Below, piece after piece: positions 17,073 through 27,253 of a stretch of DNA of 40,012 nucleotides. Where the stretch lies: contig JAKSPH010000005.1 in the NCBI GenBank assembly GCA_024404975.1, positions 1 to 40,012 on the forward strand. Reading direction: 5' to 3'. The number at the start of each line of letters is the position of its first letter. The stretch's first letter is position 1. The position numbers were made by a program, and so were the translations under genes. The notes under the pieces are model-generated. The model did no database searches and had not been told where the DNA came from. It saw only the letters and a program-made list of their open reading frames with translations. The DNA comes from Clostridia bacterium (GTDB lineage Bacteria; Bacillota; Clostridia; Oscillospirales; CAG-272).

Positions 17073-20000
17073 TTATCTGTCTACTTTAATCTTGGTGCGG
17101 TATACCATACCGACGAAGAGGGCGATCGCAAGTACCGTGATGACAAGGATGATCAGCGTACTGCCCGCCGTATTGGGGACGTATTTCTTGACGAACTGAA
17201 GTTCGGTCACGTTTCCTGCGCGGCTCTCGATGACGATCCTGTATTCACCGCTCTCGGTGATCACGGGAGCCGAAGAACCGGAAGTGATCTCTACCGTATC
17301 CACGAGTACTTCGTTGCGGTAGATATACACCGTGTCGTGTTCTTTGAGTCCGGTCAGGGATACTTCTTCCAGCGTTACGCTGCCCTCTTCCGCGCCGACA
17401 AGACCGACGGCGGGCGGTGCCGTTTCTACGGTAATACCGAAGTTGAGTTTTTCACCGATGACGTTGCTCATCAGGACGGAATAAACACCGGGTTCTTTGA
17501 AATAGAAGCCCGAGTAATCCTCATAATCCACAACGTCGGAAAGGTAATCGTTCTTTGCCTCGCCAAACGAATGCATAACAGAGTCGATCTTGTAGCCATA
17601 GGGAGTGAAATACTCGAACGGCGCGATCTCGTGCCAAATCATATAGAGGCAGAAATAAGAACGGTTTCCGGCGGCATCGGTAACGAGGATATCCCATTTA
17701 CCGTTTCCGGTGAGGAATTCGCCGGCAGGAACCTCAACGCCGTTGAGGCAGACACGCTCGATGGTGGCAAGGTCGCCGTTGAGCGAACGGAAGGTGACTC
17801 GGTTCGTACCGATGACCTCACCGCTGATACAGGGCTTGCCTGTGGCGATCTCGACGATCTCATACTGAACCACGGTATCGCGCACGATCAATTTGGATGC
17901 CGTGTTTCCGGCACGGTCGGTAACGGTAAAGACGTAAACGCCTTCCCCGTTCAGAACGGTACCGGATTCGTAAGGAATGGGTGCGCCGCCGTTGAGAGTG
18001 TAAGAAGCGCTCGCATCCTCGAAGCAAATGCTGACGTCTTTTCTCGTCGTGAGTGTGCCGTTCAGATCCTGCACGTGCAACGAATCGGGAACGGTAATTC
18101 CGATTTCGTGACGGTACAGCGTTGCCGTGAAGTTGAGGCGATAGCCGTACTCATCGAGGTAAGTGATTTCATAGACCTGTTCGCCCTCGTTCGTCGTGGA
18201 AGTGAATTTAGCCAGATAATGAGAATTCTCGGCTGCTTTTCCGTTGACGGTCAACGTGGAGAGCGGGCTGCCGTTCAGAATGAACTGATTGTTCGACCAA
18301 GCACCGTTTCTTACGATTTCGGAGAGGGAAAGGATTTCCGCTTCCGTGGTGTTTCTCGTAACACGGGCAACTTCAAGCGTCGGTGTCGAGCGGTAGCGGA
18401 CAGTGACCGTTGCGCGGTTTCCGTATCCGTCCCGGAACAGGATGACGTACTCGCCGTCGCCGAGGGTTCCGAGGAGGGATGAAAAGTTCTCCGCCGCGTA
18501 GGCAACACCGTTTTCGGAGATGCCGTCATAAAGAACCTTCGTCAGATCTCCGTTCCGAAGCGAAAGATAGCGGATGCCCGCCTGTTCCAGAAGGGATAGA
18601 TCGACGGAAAGTGTCGTGTTGGTGTAACCGGGTCTGGCATCGGGGTTATAACCTTTGAGAATACCGTTCGGTAACGAAAGAGGACGGTTTTCGCAAATGG
18701 TAACCGTTCTTTGCCATTCGTTTCCGCAAATGTCACGGACGGTAACGTCGTATTCACCGGCTTCCGTCAGCGTAAGTACCAGAGCGCCGTTTCCGTCCGG
18801 ATGGGCGACCGTACCAAAAGGCACTCCGTCTTTCAATACGGTAAAGACGGCGTTCTCCGTCATAGCGAAGATGTTGACGCGGGCGTTGGAATACAGGTTT
18901 CCCGTGTACGCATAGCCGAACTGCCAAGTCGTATCATCCGCGTTCGTAACCTGTGCGGAAACGAGGAAGGTATCCGAAAGGACCGCGTAGTAGACGCGTA
19001 CGTTATGATAACGGTTTTCAACCGTGATCCGGTAATAACCGTTGTCCGAATAGACGGTATTCGGTTTCATTGCAACAGACTCGTCAAACAGACCGTTTGC
19101 GGAATAAGCGATCAGGACGGTCGCGTTTTCGGGTACGGAACCAATGCTTATACCCTTGCTCAGGTAAAGCGTCGTTCCCTCCTCAGGATCGTCGATCGCA
19201 AGACCGTCGCGGTCGTGCAAGGACAAAGCGGTTTTTTCATGAGAGAGATGATAAATGCCATGGACGGGTTCATCCATCGACGTGCCGTCCACACGGACTT
19301 CGACGGTAGTTTCCGACGTTGCCGTTTCGGGGACCGTGCAACGGAAGACAAGCGTACCGCTGCTGTCGATCATAGCGGCGATGCCGCGCTCGTCGATCAT
19401 GTAATCGGTTCCCGTTACGGCTTCCTCTACGTCAAAGAGCGGATCGGATATGCGGATGACAACCGTCTTGCTCTCGTTGCCTTCCATCGGAATAAGTTCG
19501 TAATCCATGCGGTAGATCTGTTTTCCGTCGAACCTGTAAGTAAGGAAGAAATCTCCGTTTTCGCCGCGGATGAGGAAGCGGATCTCCCCCGGTTCGCGGA
19601 GCGTGGCGGTCAGCTCGGAATGTCCCCATTCCTCTTTTTTGCCGTCCACAAGGATCTCATTGACCTTTTTCTGACGGTTCGTAAAGGAAACCGATGAAGA
19701 ATTTCCGAGAACGTCGCACGCTACGATGCGGTAATCGCCGTAACGGTTCATGGTAAACGCGAGATTGTCGGAAGAAGAAAGCGTCCGGTACAGGTTTCCG
19801 TTGAAGTAAACCTTTACAAAACGGATACCCGTTGCCTCGGTAAAGGAGAAACTCAACGTATCGGCGCTGACCTCCATCCCCTCCGAAACAAAGCGTGTCG
19901 TCTTTCCGGAAGCGGTATATCCGATATTTTCGGGAATCAGCGGAGACGTCAGCGAATTGAGATGTCCCGCAAAATAGGAATCTTCATTTCCGCGGAAGTC

Positions 20001-23000
20001 GTTTGTCTGGTAGGTGATTCTGATGTCGGGCGCACCGACGTCAATGATGCCGGTATAATACGAAACGACGTTCGGGTATTCGTTGTACCAGATCTTGAAA
20101 CGGAACGAACCGAGTGTAAGGATCGTAACCGTAGTGACGGTTTCGTTTTTGGTTCTCTCAACGGTGTAATCGACGTTTTCCTCAAAATCGTTTAGGAATT
20201 CAAAACTGTAACCGGCAGATACGGGATACGAGAACTGAAGAAGTTTGCTCGTATAGACGTTGTACTTGCCGTCCTCGGTCGGGAGGAGGATCATCGACTG
20301 TTCGGTACCCATAGGATCGTATGGTACGGGGGTACCGTTTTCAAAGTAACGCCACGTGAGCATCGGCTCATCGCGGTAAAACTCAAACGGCTCGCCGTTG
20401 TGTTCCCACTCGTTTCCGTACTTATCGACGAAGCGGAAAGTGTAAACGCCGGATTGCGTGAACTTTCTCGTTTCCACAAAATCCGAAGAGATCAGAACAC
20501 CGTTTCTGCGGATCTCGCAGATTTCCATTTCGCTTGCCGTGCGGGAAGGAATCTTGACCGTAATGCTTACGTTGTCGTATACCGAAACGGAAGCGTCAAG
20601 ATCCGAGTTGTTGACATAGACCTCGAACCAGAACATATTGCCGGAACGGTCCCGCACCTCAACGCTGTAACCGCCTTCGCCGAGGCGGATCAGAGAGGAT
20701 TTGAGTTCCGTGAGGAGCATGGACTGTACATACTGTCCGCGCACATTGAACACCGTAACGTAAGCAAACGTGGAGTCGGCGAAATCGCTGAGTCCCGTAA
20801 TGGCAAAGTCTGTGGCAAAGATCGTCAGTCTGTTATGCTCATCGGCGTTGAGTTCGATCGACCGGGGAACGCCGTTTCCCTCAGTGTAACTGACCGTAAC
20901 GGTCGGAGTCTCGCGGTCAACGTAAACGCGGTAAGCGTACTTTCCGAGCGTGCTGTATTCGAGGATATCGAATGCTTCGCCGTCGCCCGGCAGATCAGCG
21001 AGCATTGCGCGCGTCAGCGGTTTATACGCCTCCGCGCCCTCTTCGTATTTCTTATAGAAGAGGAGAGTGTTTTCATCGGACACAAACGAGAATCGTGTCG
21101 CAAGCAAGAAGTCTTCGCCGTCAATGTCGATCAGATTCTCAAAAACGCCGGCATCGCCGTGGTAAACGGGTTTTCCGGTTGCCGCATAAGCAACGCCCGT
21201 GCGGGAAGCGGCGGCGGTTTCACCAAGTGCGCGCAACTGCGTCGGAAGGAAGTAGGGGGAACCCGTGCTGTCAAGAGTCGGATCGCTTTCCTGCACTTCG
21301 TGAATGTAGTGGAAGGCGCCGTTGCGGTTGACGATACGTTCGGAAACGGCGTCGATCGTAGCGAGAAGATCCAACGGCAGACGGTCTGCCGAGATTACGG
21401 AATGCTCCGCGGTGTTGCCGTAATAGTAATAAACCCAGGAACCGACGGCGTCTGTCGTCCAGTTGGAACGTTTGTAAGCGATCCAGTAATCGCCGACGTT
21501 GGCTTCTCTGCTGTTCTCCGCTTTATGGTAATTCGTTTCCAGATTGAACGAGATCACGTTACTGTCGGTGATGGGAAGCAGGCGAAGATCCTGAAGTTCC
21601 ATATACTTCACGTATTCCACTGCGCTCGCCTTGTTGGAGAAAACGGTTTCAAGTCCGATTTTGCCGTCATTTCTCGAAGAATAGAAGGTTTCGTGGGTCA
21701 CGCCGTCTTTGTCCTTGAAGCAGTATTTTGCATCGGCGCGAAGAGAGAAATATTTGGAAATGATGCCGTATCCGCCGGCAAGATTCAGATAATTGACGGA
21801 CGGCGGATCGTTTTCGGAGCAAACGTATATGTACGTCACCGCCGAGCGCATATCGCTGTAACCTTCGAATTTCGCACGGAAGGAAATCACGTACAGACCG
21901 CTTTCGGTGAGATCCGCGTCGTAGGATGTCAGCGTGATCGCTCCGGTGTTGCTTTCGCCGGGGAATGCCGCCGAAAGGACCGTAACGTCATCCAAACCTT
22001 CGTTTTTCGATACGCGGCGGATGCTGTCTATGTAGAATTTTTCGACCGTCAGCGCGGAATCATCCGGCAAAGCAAGGGTAAATACAACCGGCGACGTACT
22101 GCCGCGGTTCAGAAGATACCTCTCACCGTCGATCTTTTCAAGCGAGGCGGTTACGTCAAAGGACGTTGAGGAGGATAAACGGACGGGCAACGCATAGGGT
22201 ACGTATTCACTCGTATTTCCGGCGTTATCCGTTGCGTAGAAGCCGACGTAAAACGTTCCGGACTCTCCGACCGCCACGCCGAGAGTTTCATAGGAAACGT
22301 ATTCTGTCGTGAATACGTCCCCGGCTACGGTACCGTTGATCTTCATAGAATTGCCGATGAAATCGTCTTTTGACGTCCACGGGGTCTTTGAATACAGGAA
22401 GAACGTGTCGCGCACCCCTGCCCCGTTCTCGTCAAATCGGAAGGAAAAGGCGCGCTGCTCTGCCCCGCCGCCGCGATCGGTGATTTCCGTAAGAGCGGGA
22501 GCCGTGCTGTCAAATACGATGTTCGGATAGGATTTTTCCGCGGACGTCTGCCCGACGGCGGATTGCACGTGCGCGTAGAAATCGTAAGCGCCGTCAAGTC
22601 CGGAGGCGGAAACGGAAACCGTCGGCTTCGCTCCGTCCGGAACACTGATAGTCTGATAGTCCGAACTGCTCGGAGTAGTTCCCGAAGGAACGAAAGCGTA
22701 ATAGAGTTTTGAGGTTCCGGAGCAATTGCCGACCTGCACTCTCACGGTGTGAGATGCGGCGATCTCGGAACTTGCGGGGGTAATGCGTTCCACCGTGGGA
22801 ACGCGGTGATCGTAGATGCAATCCACCGTGTTGTTCTTCGTAATGGCCGCAACCGGGCAATGCGAGTTGTCGGTGGAAAGATCGTTGATTGAGGTATTGC
22901 CGAGGATCCCGGCAACACGAAGACTCGTTACGTTAATGTCGACGTGGATATCGCTCTTTTTCAAGCGGAATACCAGCGTATCGGTAAAACTGCCGTAATT

Positions 23001-24788
23001 GTTTCCGCTGTTGAATCCTGCCAAATCCGAAGGATAGCAATCTGCGGTAACGGCGTAATTGGAATCACCGTTGAGGTAGCAGTTCAACTTGACGGACGAC
23101 GCCCCGTTCGTTTTTATGTAAACCGGTTCGGAGAAACGTACGCTGATGATCACGTCGTCCTCGCGGTCGGTAGAATACACACCGGTCACCGTAGGTGCCG
23201 TGTCATCATCGAGAAGGAAGTAGAACGTCAGATCGTTAAATCCCGTCGGCGTGTTTGCCGCGGTTTCCGCTTTCATACAGAAATCGAGAGAATTCCCCGG
23301 CACTTCAAAGTAAAGACGCTCGGGCATAGGAATGGGACCGTGCGTATTGCGGTTCATGTACTTTTCGTACGGTGAATAGCCCCAATTGTCATCGTACTTG
23401 TCATACCAATCTCCGGTAAGTTCAAGATAATAGTCGAGATTATCGATGGAATCGAGCATCGTCACTTCGAGGAAGCGAAGCATCCGCTGTACGCGCTCTT
23501 CGTTGGAGCAGTGATAGTCCTCTTTGAGTGTCAGGAGCAAATCCTCCATTTGATGAATTTGGAGGAACCCCTTATACTCGGGCCAGCAATAATCGTTTTT
23601 GTGGTTGAAGGAGAAGTTTCCCCGACTCTGGTCAAACGTTTTCAGCGTCCCGGTCGGGTAGGTCATCTTGGTCCACTCACCGTAGGAGAAGAACAAACCG
23701 TTGCGGTTGATCTGCTCGTTCTCGTTCATACGTTTTTCCACGATCTGCCGCCAGTTGGCGTAACCGTCGATTCCGATCGCGTAAGCAATATCCTCCATCA
23801 ATTGGACAATGGTGTCAACTTTATACGCCATCATGGACTTGGGCTGATAAACGTCATCAAAGCTGACCATAGGATACATCCGTGCGGAGCCGAAGCTGGA
23901 CTTGAAATTGTACGTAGGTACCTGATAGTTCGTGTTTTTTGAGTACGGCTGCACTCCCTGGTTGGAGAAATTGTTGGAAAGCGTCAGCTGAACGTAGTCG
24001 TTATCGTCCCAACCGTTCAGCGTCGTATCAAAGGTAACGTACGCCGTTGCAAGCCCTGTTGAGAGAAAACTGTCCTCCCACCGGATCTTCTTTTGCACGT
24101 CATTCAGCGTGAATTCCCGGTAGAGATAGCCAAAGCAACCGTCCGTCGGCTTGTCACGGAGATAATACGGATTTCCCGCGTTATTGTAGGAATTTGATTG
24201 GGCACCGTCCAGATAATCCCGGAACGCAAAGCCCCAGTCAAATCCATTGTCGTTATTTGAAACTTCGAGATTGTGATCCGCCTTTACCGTGCAGGTAAGC
24301 GTGTCGTAGAAAGAACGCACTTCCCCGTCGCACTCGATTTTATAAATTTCAATCAAAAATTTCGGGCAATACTTTGCATAACTGCCGTAATACGATGAAT
24401 ACTTGGCATTTCTCGTTTGAATGGAGAGAGAAACCGAATATGAGTTCTGCGCATTCAGCGTAACGCGCCCGTCCGTGTCGATACTCGTGGTACCGTACAC
24501 GGTGGGAATCACATCGAAATTCAAGCCGCCGATCGCGCTCATATTCACCGTGCGGTAGTAGACGATAATATTGTCGTATGAACAATCGCCGGCACTGATA
24601 TTGTACCAAATGATCCCTTCCCTATCGGGATCTACCTTTGTTTCTCCGTTTGCACCGCGGATAGAAACGATCGGTCCGGGATCGGTGGCAAAAACCATGA
24701 CTCCGGGAAGAGATGCCACCGAGGCAAAAAGCATAAGAAACGCGAGGACGGAGACCATCAGCTTGCGTATAATTGTTTTTTTCGTCAT
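17073..24788 (-). CDS. Giant surface protein of Ig-like repeats with C-terminal anchor
   Basis: A 2571-residue exported protein. Residues 1-34 form a signal peptide (cleavage predicted after VFA). The N-terminal third (about 40-530) has no repeat I recognise. From about 640 to 2530 a roughly 80-120 residue beta-rich module recurs at least a dozen times, each ending in a variant of GxYxVxVxDxxGN (for example GGYSVEVRDRSGN, GEYVILFRDGYGN and GEYRIVIESRAGN), as in bacterial Ig-like adhesins. The C-terminus is VPNTA (2537-2541), a hydrophobic helix and a basic tail (RTKIK): the layout of a sortase signal, with VPNTA resembling LPNTA. It could equally stay as a membrane anchor. The gene starts inside the end of the VirD4 gene (four-base overlap) and precedes the pilin gene, so it belongs to the secretion operon and probably makes contact with a target cell or surface. 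Confidence 0.88.
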   Translation of the reverse strand: MTKKTIIRKLMVSVLAFLMLFASVASLPGVMVFATDPGPIVSIRGANGETKVDPDREGIIWYNISAGDCSYDNIIVYYRTVNMSAIGGLNFDVIPTVYGTTSIDTDGRVTLNAQNSYSVSLSIQTRNAKYSSYYGSYAKYCPKFLIEIYKIECDGEVRSFYDTLTCTVKADHNLEVSNNDNGFDWGFAFRDYLDGAQSNSYNNAGNPYYLRDKPTDGCFGYLYREFTLNDVQKKIRWEDSFLSTGLATAYVTFDTTLNGWDDNDYVQLTLSNNFSNQGVQPYSKNTNYQVPTYNFKSSFGSARMYPMVSFDDVYQPKSMMAYKVDTIVQLMEDIAYAIGIDGYANWRQIVEKRMNENEQINRNGLFFSYGEWTKMTYPTGTLKTFDQSRGNFSFNHKNDYCWPEYKGFLQIHQMEDLLLTLKEDYHCSNEERVQRMLRFLEVTMLDSIDNLDYYLELTGDWYDKYDDNWGYSPYEKYMNRNTHGPIPMPERLYFEVPGNSLDFCMKAETAANTPTGFNDLTFYFLLDDDTAPTVTGVYSTDREDDVIISVRFSEPVYIKTNGASSVKLNCYLNGDSNYAVTADCYPSDLAGFNSGNNYGSFTDTLVFRLKKSDIHVDINVTSLRVAGILGNTSINDLSTDNSHCPVAAITKNNTVDCIYDHRVPTVERITPASSEIAASHTVRVQVGNCSGTSKLYYAFVPSGTTPSSSDYQTISVPDGAKPTVSVSASGLDGAYDFYAHVQSAVGQTSAEKSYPNIVFDSTAPALTEITDRGGGAEQRAFSFRFDENGAGVRDTFFLYSKTPWTSKDDFIGNSMKINGTVAGDVFTTEYVSYETLGVAVGESGTFYVGFYATDNAGNTSEYVPYALPVRLSSSTSFDVTASLEKIDGERYLLNRGSTSPVVFTLALPDDSALTVEKFYIDSIRRVSKNEGLDDVTVLSAAFPGESNTGAITLTSYDADLTESGLYVISFRAKFEGYSDMRSAVTYIYVCSENDPPSVNYLNLAGGYGIISKYFSLRADAKYCFKDKDGVTHETFYSSRNDGKIGLETVFSNKASAVEYVKYMELQDLRLLPITDSNVISFNLETNYHKAENSREANVGDYWIAYKRSNWTTDAVGSWVYYYYGNTAEHSVISADRLPLDLLATIDAVSERIVNRNGAFHYIHEVQESDPTLDSTGSPYFLPTQLRALGETAAASRTGVAYAATGKPVYHGDAGVFENLIDIDGEDFLLATRFSFVSDENTLLFYKKYEEGAEAYKPLTRAMLADLPGDGEAFDILEYSTLGKYAYRVYVDRETPTVTVSYTEGNGVPRSIELNADEHNRLTIFATDFAITGLSDFADSTFAYVTVFNVRGQYVQSMLLTELKSSLIRLGEGGYSVEVRDRSGNMFWFEVYVNNSDLDASVSVYDNVSITVKIPSRTASEMEICEIRRNGVLISSDFVETRKFTQSGVYTFRFVDKYGNEWEHNGEPFEFYRDEPMLTWRYFENGTPVPYDPMGTEQSMILLPTEDGKYNVYTSKLLQFSYPVSAGYSFEFLNDFEENVDYTVERTKNETVTTVTILTLGSFRFKIWYNEYPNVVSYYTGIIDVGAPDIRITYQTNDFRGNEDSYFAGHLNSLTSPLIPENIGYTASGKTTRFVSEGMEVSADTLSFSFTEATGIRFVKVYFNGNLYRTLSSSDNLAFTMNRYGDYRIVACDVLGNSSSVSFTNRQKKVNEILVDGKKEEWGHSELTATLREPGEIRFLIRGENGDFFLTYRFDGKQIYRMDYELIPMEGNESKTVVIRISDPLFDVEEAVTGTDYMIDERGIAAMIDSSGTLVFRCTVPETATSETTVEVRVDGTSMDEPVHGIYHLSHEKTALSLHDRDGLAIDDPEEGTTLYLSKGISIGSVPENATVLIAYSANGLFDESVAMKPNTVYSDNGYYRITVENRYHNVRVYYAVLSDTFLVSAQVTNADDTTWQFGYAYTGNLYSNARVNIFAMTENAVFTVLKDGVPFGTVAHPDGNGALVLTLTEAGEYDVTVRDICGNEWQRTVTICENRPLSLPNGILKGYNPDARPGYTNTTLSVDLSLLEQAGIRYLSLRNGDLTKVLYDGISENGVAYAAENFSSLLGTLGDGEYVILFRDGYGNRATVTVRYRSTPTLEVARVTRNTTEAEILSLSEIVRNGAWSNNQFILNGSPLSTLTVNGKAAENSHYLAKFTSTTNEGEQVYEITYLDEYGYRLNFTATLYRHEIGITVPDSLHVQDLNGTLTTRKDVSICFEDASASYTLNGGAPIPYESGTVLNGEGVYVFTVTDRAGNTASKLIVRDTVVQYEIVEIATGKPCISGEVIGTNRVTFRSLNGDLATIERVCLNGVEVPAGEFLTGNGKWDILVTDAAGNRSYFCLYMIWHEIAPFEYFTPYGYKIDSVMHSFGEAKNDYLSDVVDYEDYSGFYFKEPGVYSVLMSNVIGEKLNFGITVETAPPAVGLVGAEEGSVTLEEVSLTGLKEHDTVYIYRNEVLVDTVEITSGSSAPVITESGEYRIVIESRAGNVTELQFVKKYVPNTAGSTLIILVITVLAIALFVGMVYRTKIKVDR

Positions 24789-27229
24789 TCCTGATCTGCC
24801 TTATCCGAGCCGAACAGTTCTTCGATTGAACCGTCGGGATGTGCCGTGCGCCAAAGACGGATATATTCCGCCATCTGTTCGTCGGTTGGTGCGGTTTCGG
24901 CAGGCGCCTCCTTTCTTTCGTTTTCTTCCGTATCTTTCATTTCGTTTTCCGGCTTTTCGGGTGCCGGTTCCGTCTTTTCGGAATTTTCGGAAATCTGCGC
25001 GGTTTCCGCGGGATTTCCGGATTCCGCTTCTTTTTCGGAACCGTCTTTCAGTTCTTTTCTCTTGCGGATCTCGTTCTTTGTGTACTCGTTGCGCTTTGCT
25101 ATGTCGTAAAAGACCTCTTTTTCGTTAAAGAACCGCTCGTTGTTTTCCGAAGTGTCCATCTTTCCGATGCGGTAAAGAGGCACTTTGAACGACGGTGAAA
25201 AGTAAGTCATCAGAGGATAGTTTCCGAACGTAACGATGATCGAATGTCCGATATCGCCCGGATGATTGAGCCGTTGCAGGTCGGAAGGATAGATGAGCGG
25301 GCGCACCTGCGCCGACTCGGAAATGCTGAAATCCTTCTTTCCCGATTTGCTCGTCGAGGTCGAAACAACGGTGATATTACCGCAAAGTTCCGAGTACTCT
25401 TTGCAGGTTCCCATATCGTTGGAACCGATGAACATTTTGATACCGCAGTTTCCCTTTACGATATCTGCGACCGCTTCGCCGTACACGTTGTTCAACTGGG
25501 CATAGGATTGGATGATCATCGTAAACCAGATCTTTCGCGAACGGCCTACGGTGATGAATTTATCGAATTTGTCGATCTTCGGCATATTACCGAATTCATC
25601 CATGATAAAGTACACGTTGCGGGGCAAGGTAAGATCCTCGGTCGCCGAGGCGATCTTGATGAGGGTCTTATAAATATTAAGGATAAAGATGGCGGCAAGG
25701 TTGTGACGGGTGTCTTTCTCGTCGGGAATTTTCAGGAACAGTGCCGTCGGATGATCGGCAAGACGTTCGGGACTGAAATCCGACGCGCTCGTCAGGGCGC
25801 AGATGCCCGCGTCGTTGAACATCGTCAGTTTTTCGTAAAGCACCGACATATACGACGCTCTCGTCGTTTCGGCGGCGTCGCAGACCTGCTTGGAAAGCGC
25901 AAACGCCTTGGAGAGGACGCTTCTGCCGGCAAAGTAATTGCGGAGTTCGAAATAGTCGTTGGTGGAGTTCTGAAGGATCTTCGTCATATTGAAGAAATTG
26001 TACTTTTCCTTCGTCATACCGAGAGCGGGATTCTCGCTGTCCTCGAGCATGGCAAGCAAAACGGCAAGCACGATCGAGCGCGCGCCTTTTTCCCACATGG
26101 GATCTTTTTCGTTCTGTACGGGGATGAGGACAGAAACGAGGTCGTTGAGATCCTCGTAAACTTCATCGAAAATCTTTTTCTTCTCCATATTGACGGCGTC
26201 AACGACCGAACGGTAATCGGGGTAAGCGCGGCCGTTATACTCAAACCACTGTTCCACATACTCTTTGGCGGGTGCGGTGAGTTTGAGAGTGCTCTTTTCC
26301 GCGTTATCGGTTCTGGCGTAAACGCCTTCGGTAACTTTGAGCATACGCTGATAGGTATCCCAAATGCCGTCAAGCGGATTCCAACGGTAGGAAGAATAAG
26401 TATCGCGCAGGTCGATCACCTTCACGTCATATCCGCGGCTTTGCAAGAAGGCGGAATGAAGGTTGAAAAGTTCGCCCTTCGGGTCAGTGACGATCATGGA
26501 GGAACCTGCCGCCGTCGCGGCGAGAAGCTGGATCATCGGGGATACGAAAGTCGTTGTTTTACCGGAACCCGTGGAACCGATAATGATCGAATGACAGGGG
26601 GAATTGAATCCGACCTCCATATCGTTACCCTTGGCGTTGATCTTTGCCCAAACGGGAATACCGTCTTTTGTGACGTTGGAAAGTTCGGAATACTTATAGG
26701 ATTTGAAATACTGTTTCTTCTCTTTTTCGTTCAGCCAACGGGAATTTTCGAGATTCGCCGTGATCTGCTTCACCGATCCCTTACCGGAAAAGAATCCGGA
26801 ACCGGAGAAATTGAAGATTCTCCGGTCAATGAACACCGCGTAAAGTGAGACGATGACGAACAGCATGATCAGGACGATCCCGTAATAGGAGAGATCGAAA
26901 TGTACAACGTTATCGAAAAATTTCGCCCAATCCATGTGGGAAAAACGGAAGTTGCTCTCAAATACGGCGTAAAGCACGAAAGAGATCAGATCGGAGAGCA
27001 AGAGCGAACCCGAAAGGAAGAACAGGATCTCCTGCCCTTTTCCCTGGAGAAAGACGTGAGAGAAAAGGACGTTGAACAAGAGCATCGTAATGACGAACGC
27101 GAAGATTCCGTAATCGAGGAACGATTTCATCGTAAGCGTATGAAGAAAGTACTCTATGAGTGCCGTCGTTCCGAATGACAGAATACCGGCGATCATAATG
27201 ATCAGACCGAGTTGTCCCGTTTTTTTCAT
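24785..27229 (-). CDS. virD4-like: VirD4/TraG-type coupling ATPase
   Basis: An 814-residue coupling protein that selects substrates and delivers them to a type IV channel. Four hydrophobic helices occupy about residues 5-150, more than the usual two. Walker A is GSTGSGKT (218-225), followed by the family signature VTDPKGELF; Walker B ends at D544-E545 in FIMDEFGNMP; and IQSYAQLNNVYG fits the later TraG block. After residue 700 comes a long acidic, low-complexity tail rich in Glu, Pro and Lys that ends ELFGSDKADQE. The start at 27229 is an ATG; it sits 24 bases after the MBG lipoprotein gene and overlaps the giant surface protein gene. VirD4 implies selected substrates, yet no relaxase is visible in the window. 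Confidence 0.94.
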   Translation of the reverse strand: MKKTGQLGLIIMIAGILSFGTTALIEYFLHTLTMKSFLDYGIFAFVITMLLFNVLFSHVFLQGKGQEILFFLSGSLLLSDLISFVLYAVFESNFRFSHMDWAKFFDNVVHFDLSYYGIVLIMLFVIVSLYAVFIDRRIFNFSGSGFFSGKGSVKQITANLENSRWLNEKEKKQYFKSYKYSELSNVTKDGIPVWAKINAKGNDMEVGFNSPCHSIIIGSTGSGKTTTFVSPMIQLLAATAAGSSMIVTDPKGELFNLHSAFLQSRGYDVKVIDLRDTYSSYRWNPLDGIWDTYQRMLKVTEGVYARTDNAEKSTLKLTAPAKEYVEQWFEYNGRAYPDYRSVVDAVNMEKKKIFDEVYEDLNDLVSVLIPVQNEKDPMWEKGARSIVLAVLLAMLEDSENPALGMTKEKYNFFNMTKILQNSTNDYFELRNYFAGRSVLSKAFALSKQVCDAAETTRASYMSVLYEKLTMFNDAGICALTSASDFSPERLADHPTALFLKIPDEKDTRHNLAAIFILNIYKTLIKIASATEDLTLPRNVYFIMDEFGNMPKIDKFDKFITVGRSRKIWFTMIIQSYAQLNNVYGEAVADIVKGNCGIKMFIGSNDMGTCKEYSELCGNITVVSTSTSKSGKKDFSISESAQVRPLIYPSDLQRLNHPGDIGHSIIVTFGNYPLMTYFSPSFKVPLYRIGKMDTSENNERFFNEKEVFYDIAKRNEYTKNEIRKRKELKDGSEKEAESGNPAETAQISENSEKTEPAPEKPENEMKDTEENERKEAPAETAPTDEQMAEYIRLWRTAHPDGSIEELFGSDKADQE

Positions 27230-27253
27230 GTTCTTGTACTCCTTTCCTCTGTA

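Noticed and set aside
20400..22169. A 589-codon open frame opposite the giant surface protein
   Set aside because: It has no motif, and the repeat modules read cleanly on the minus strand.
25244..26848. A 534-codon open frame opposite the VirD4-like gene
   Set aside because: It is antisense to an intact coupling ATPase and has no domain of its own.
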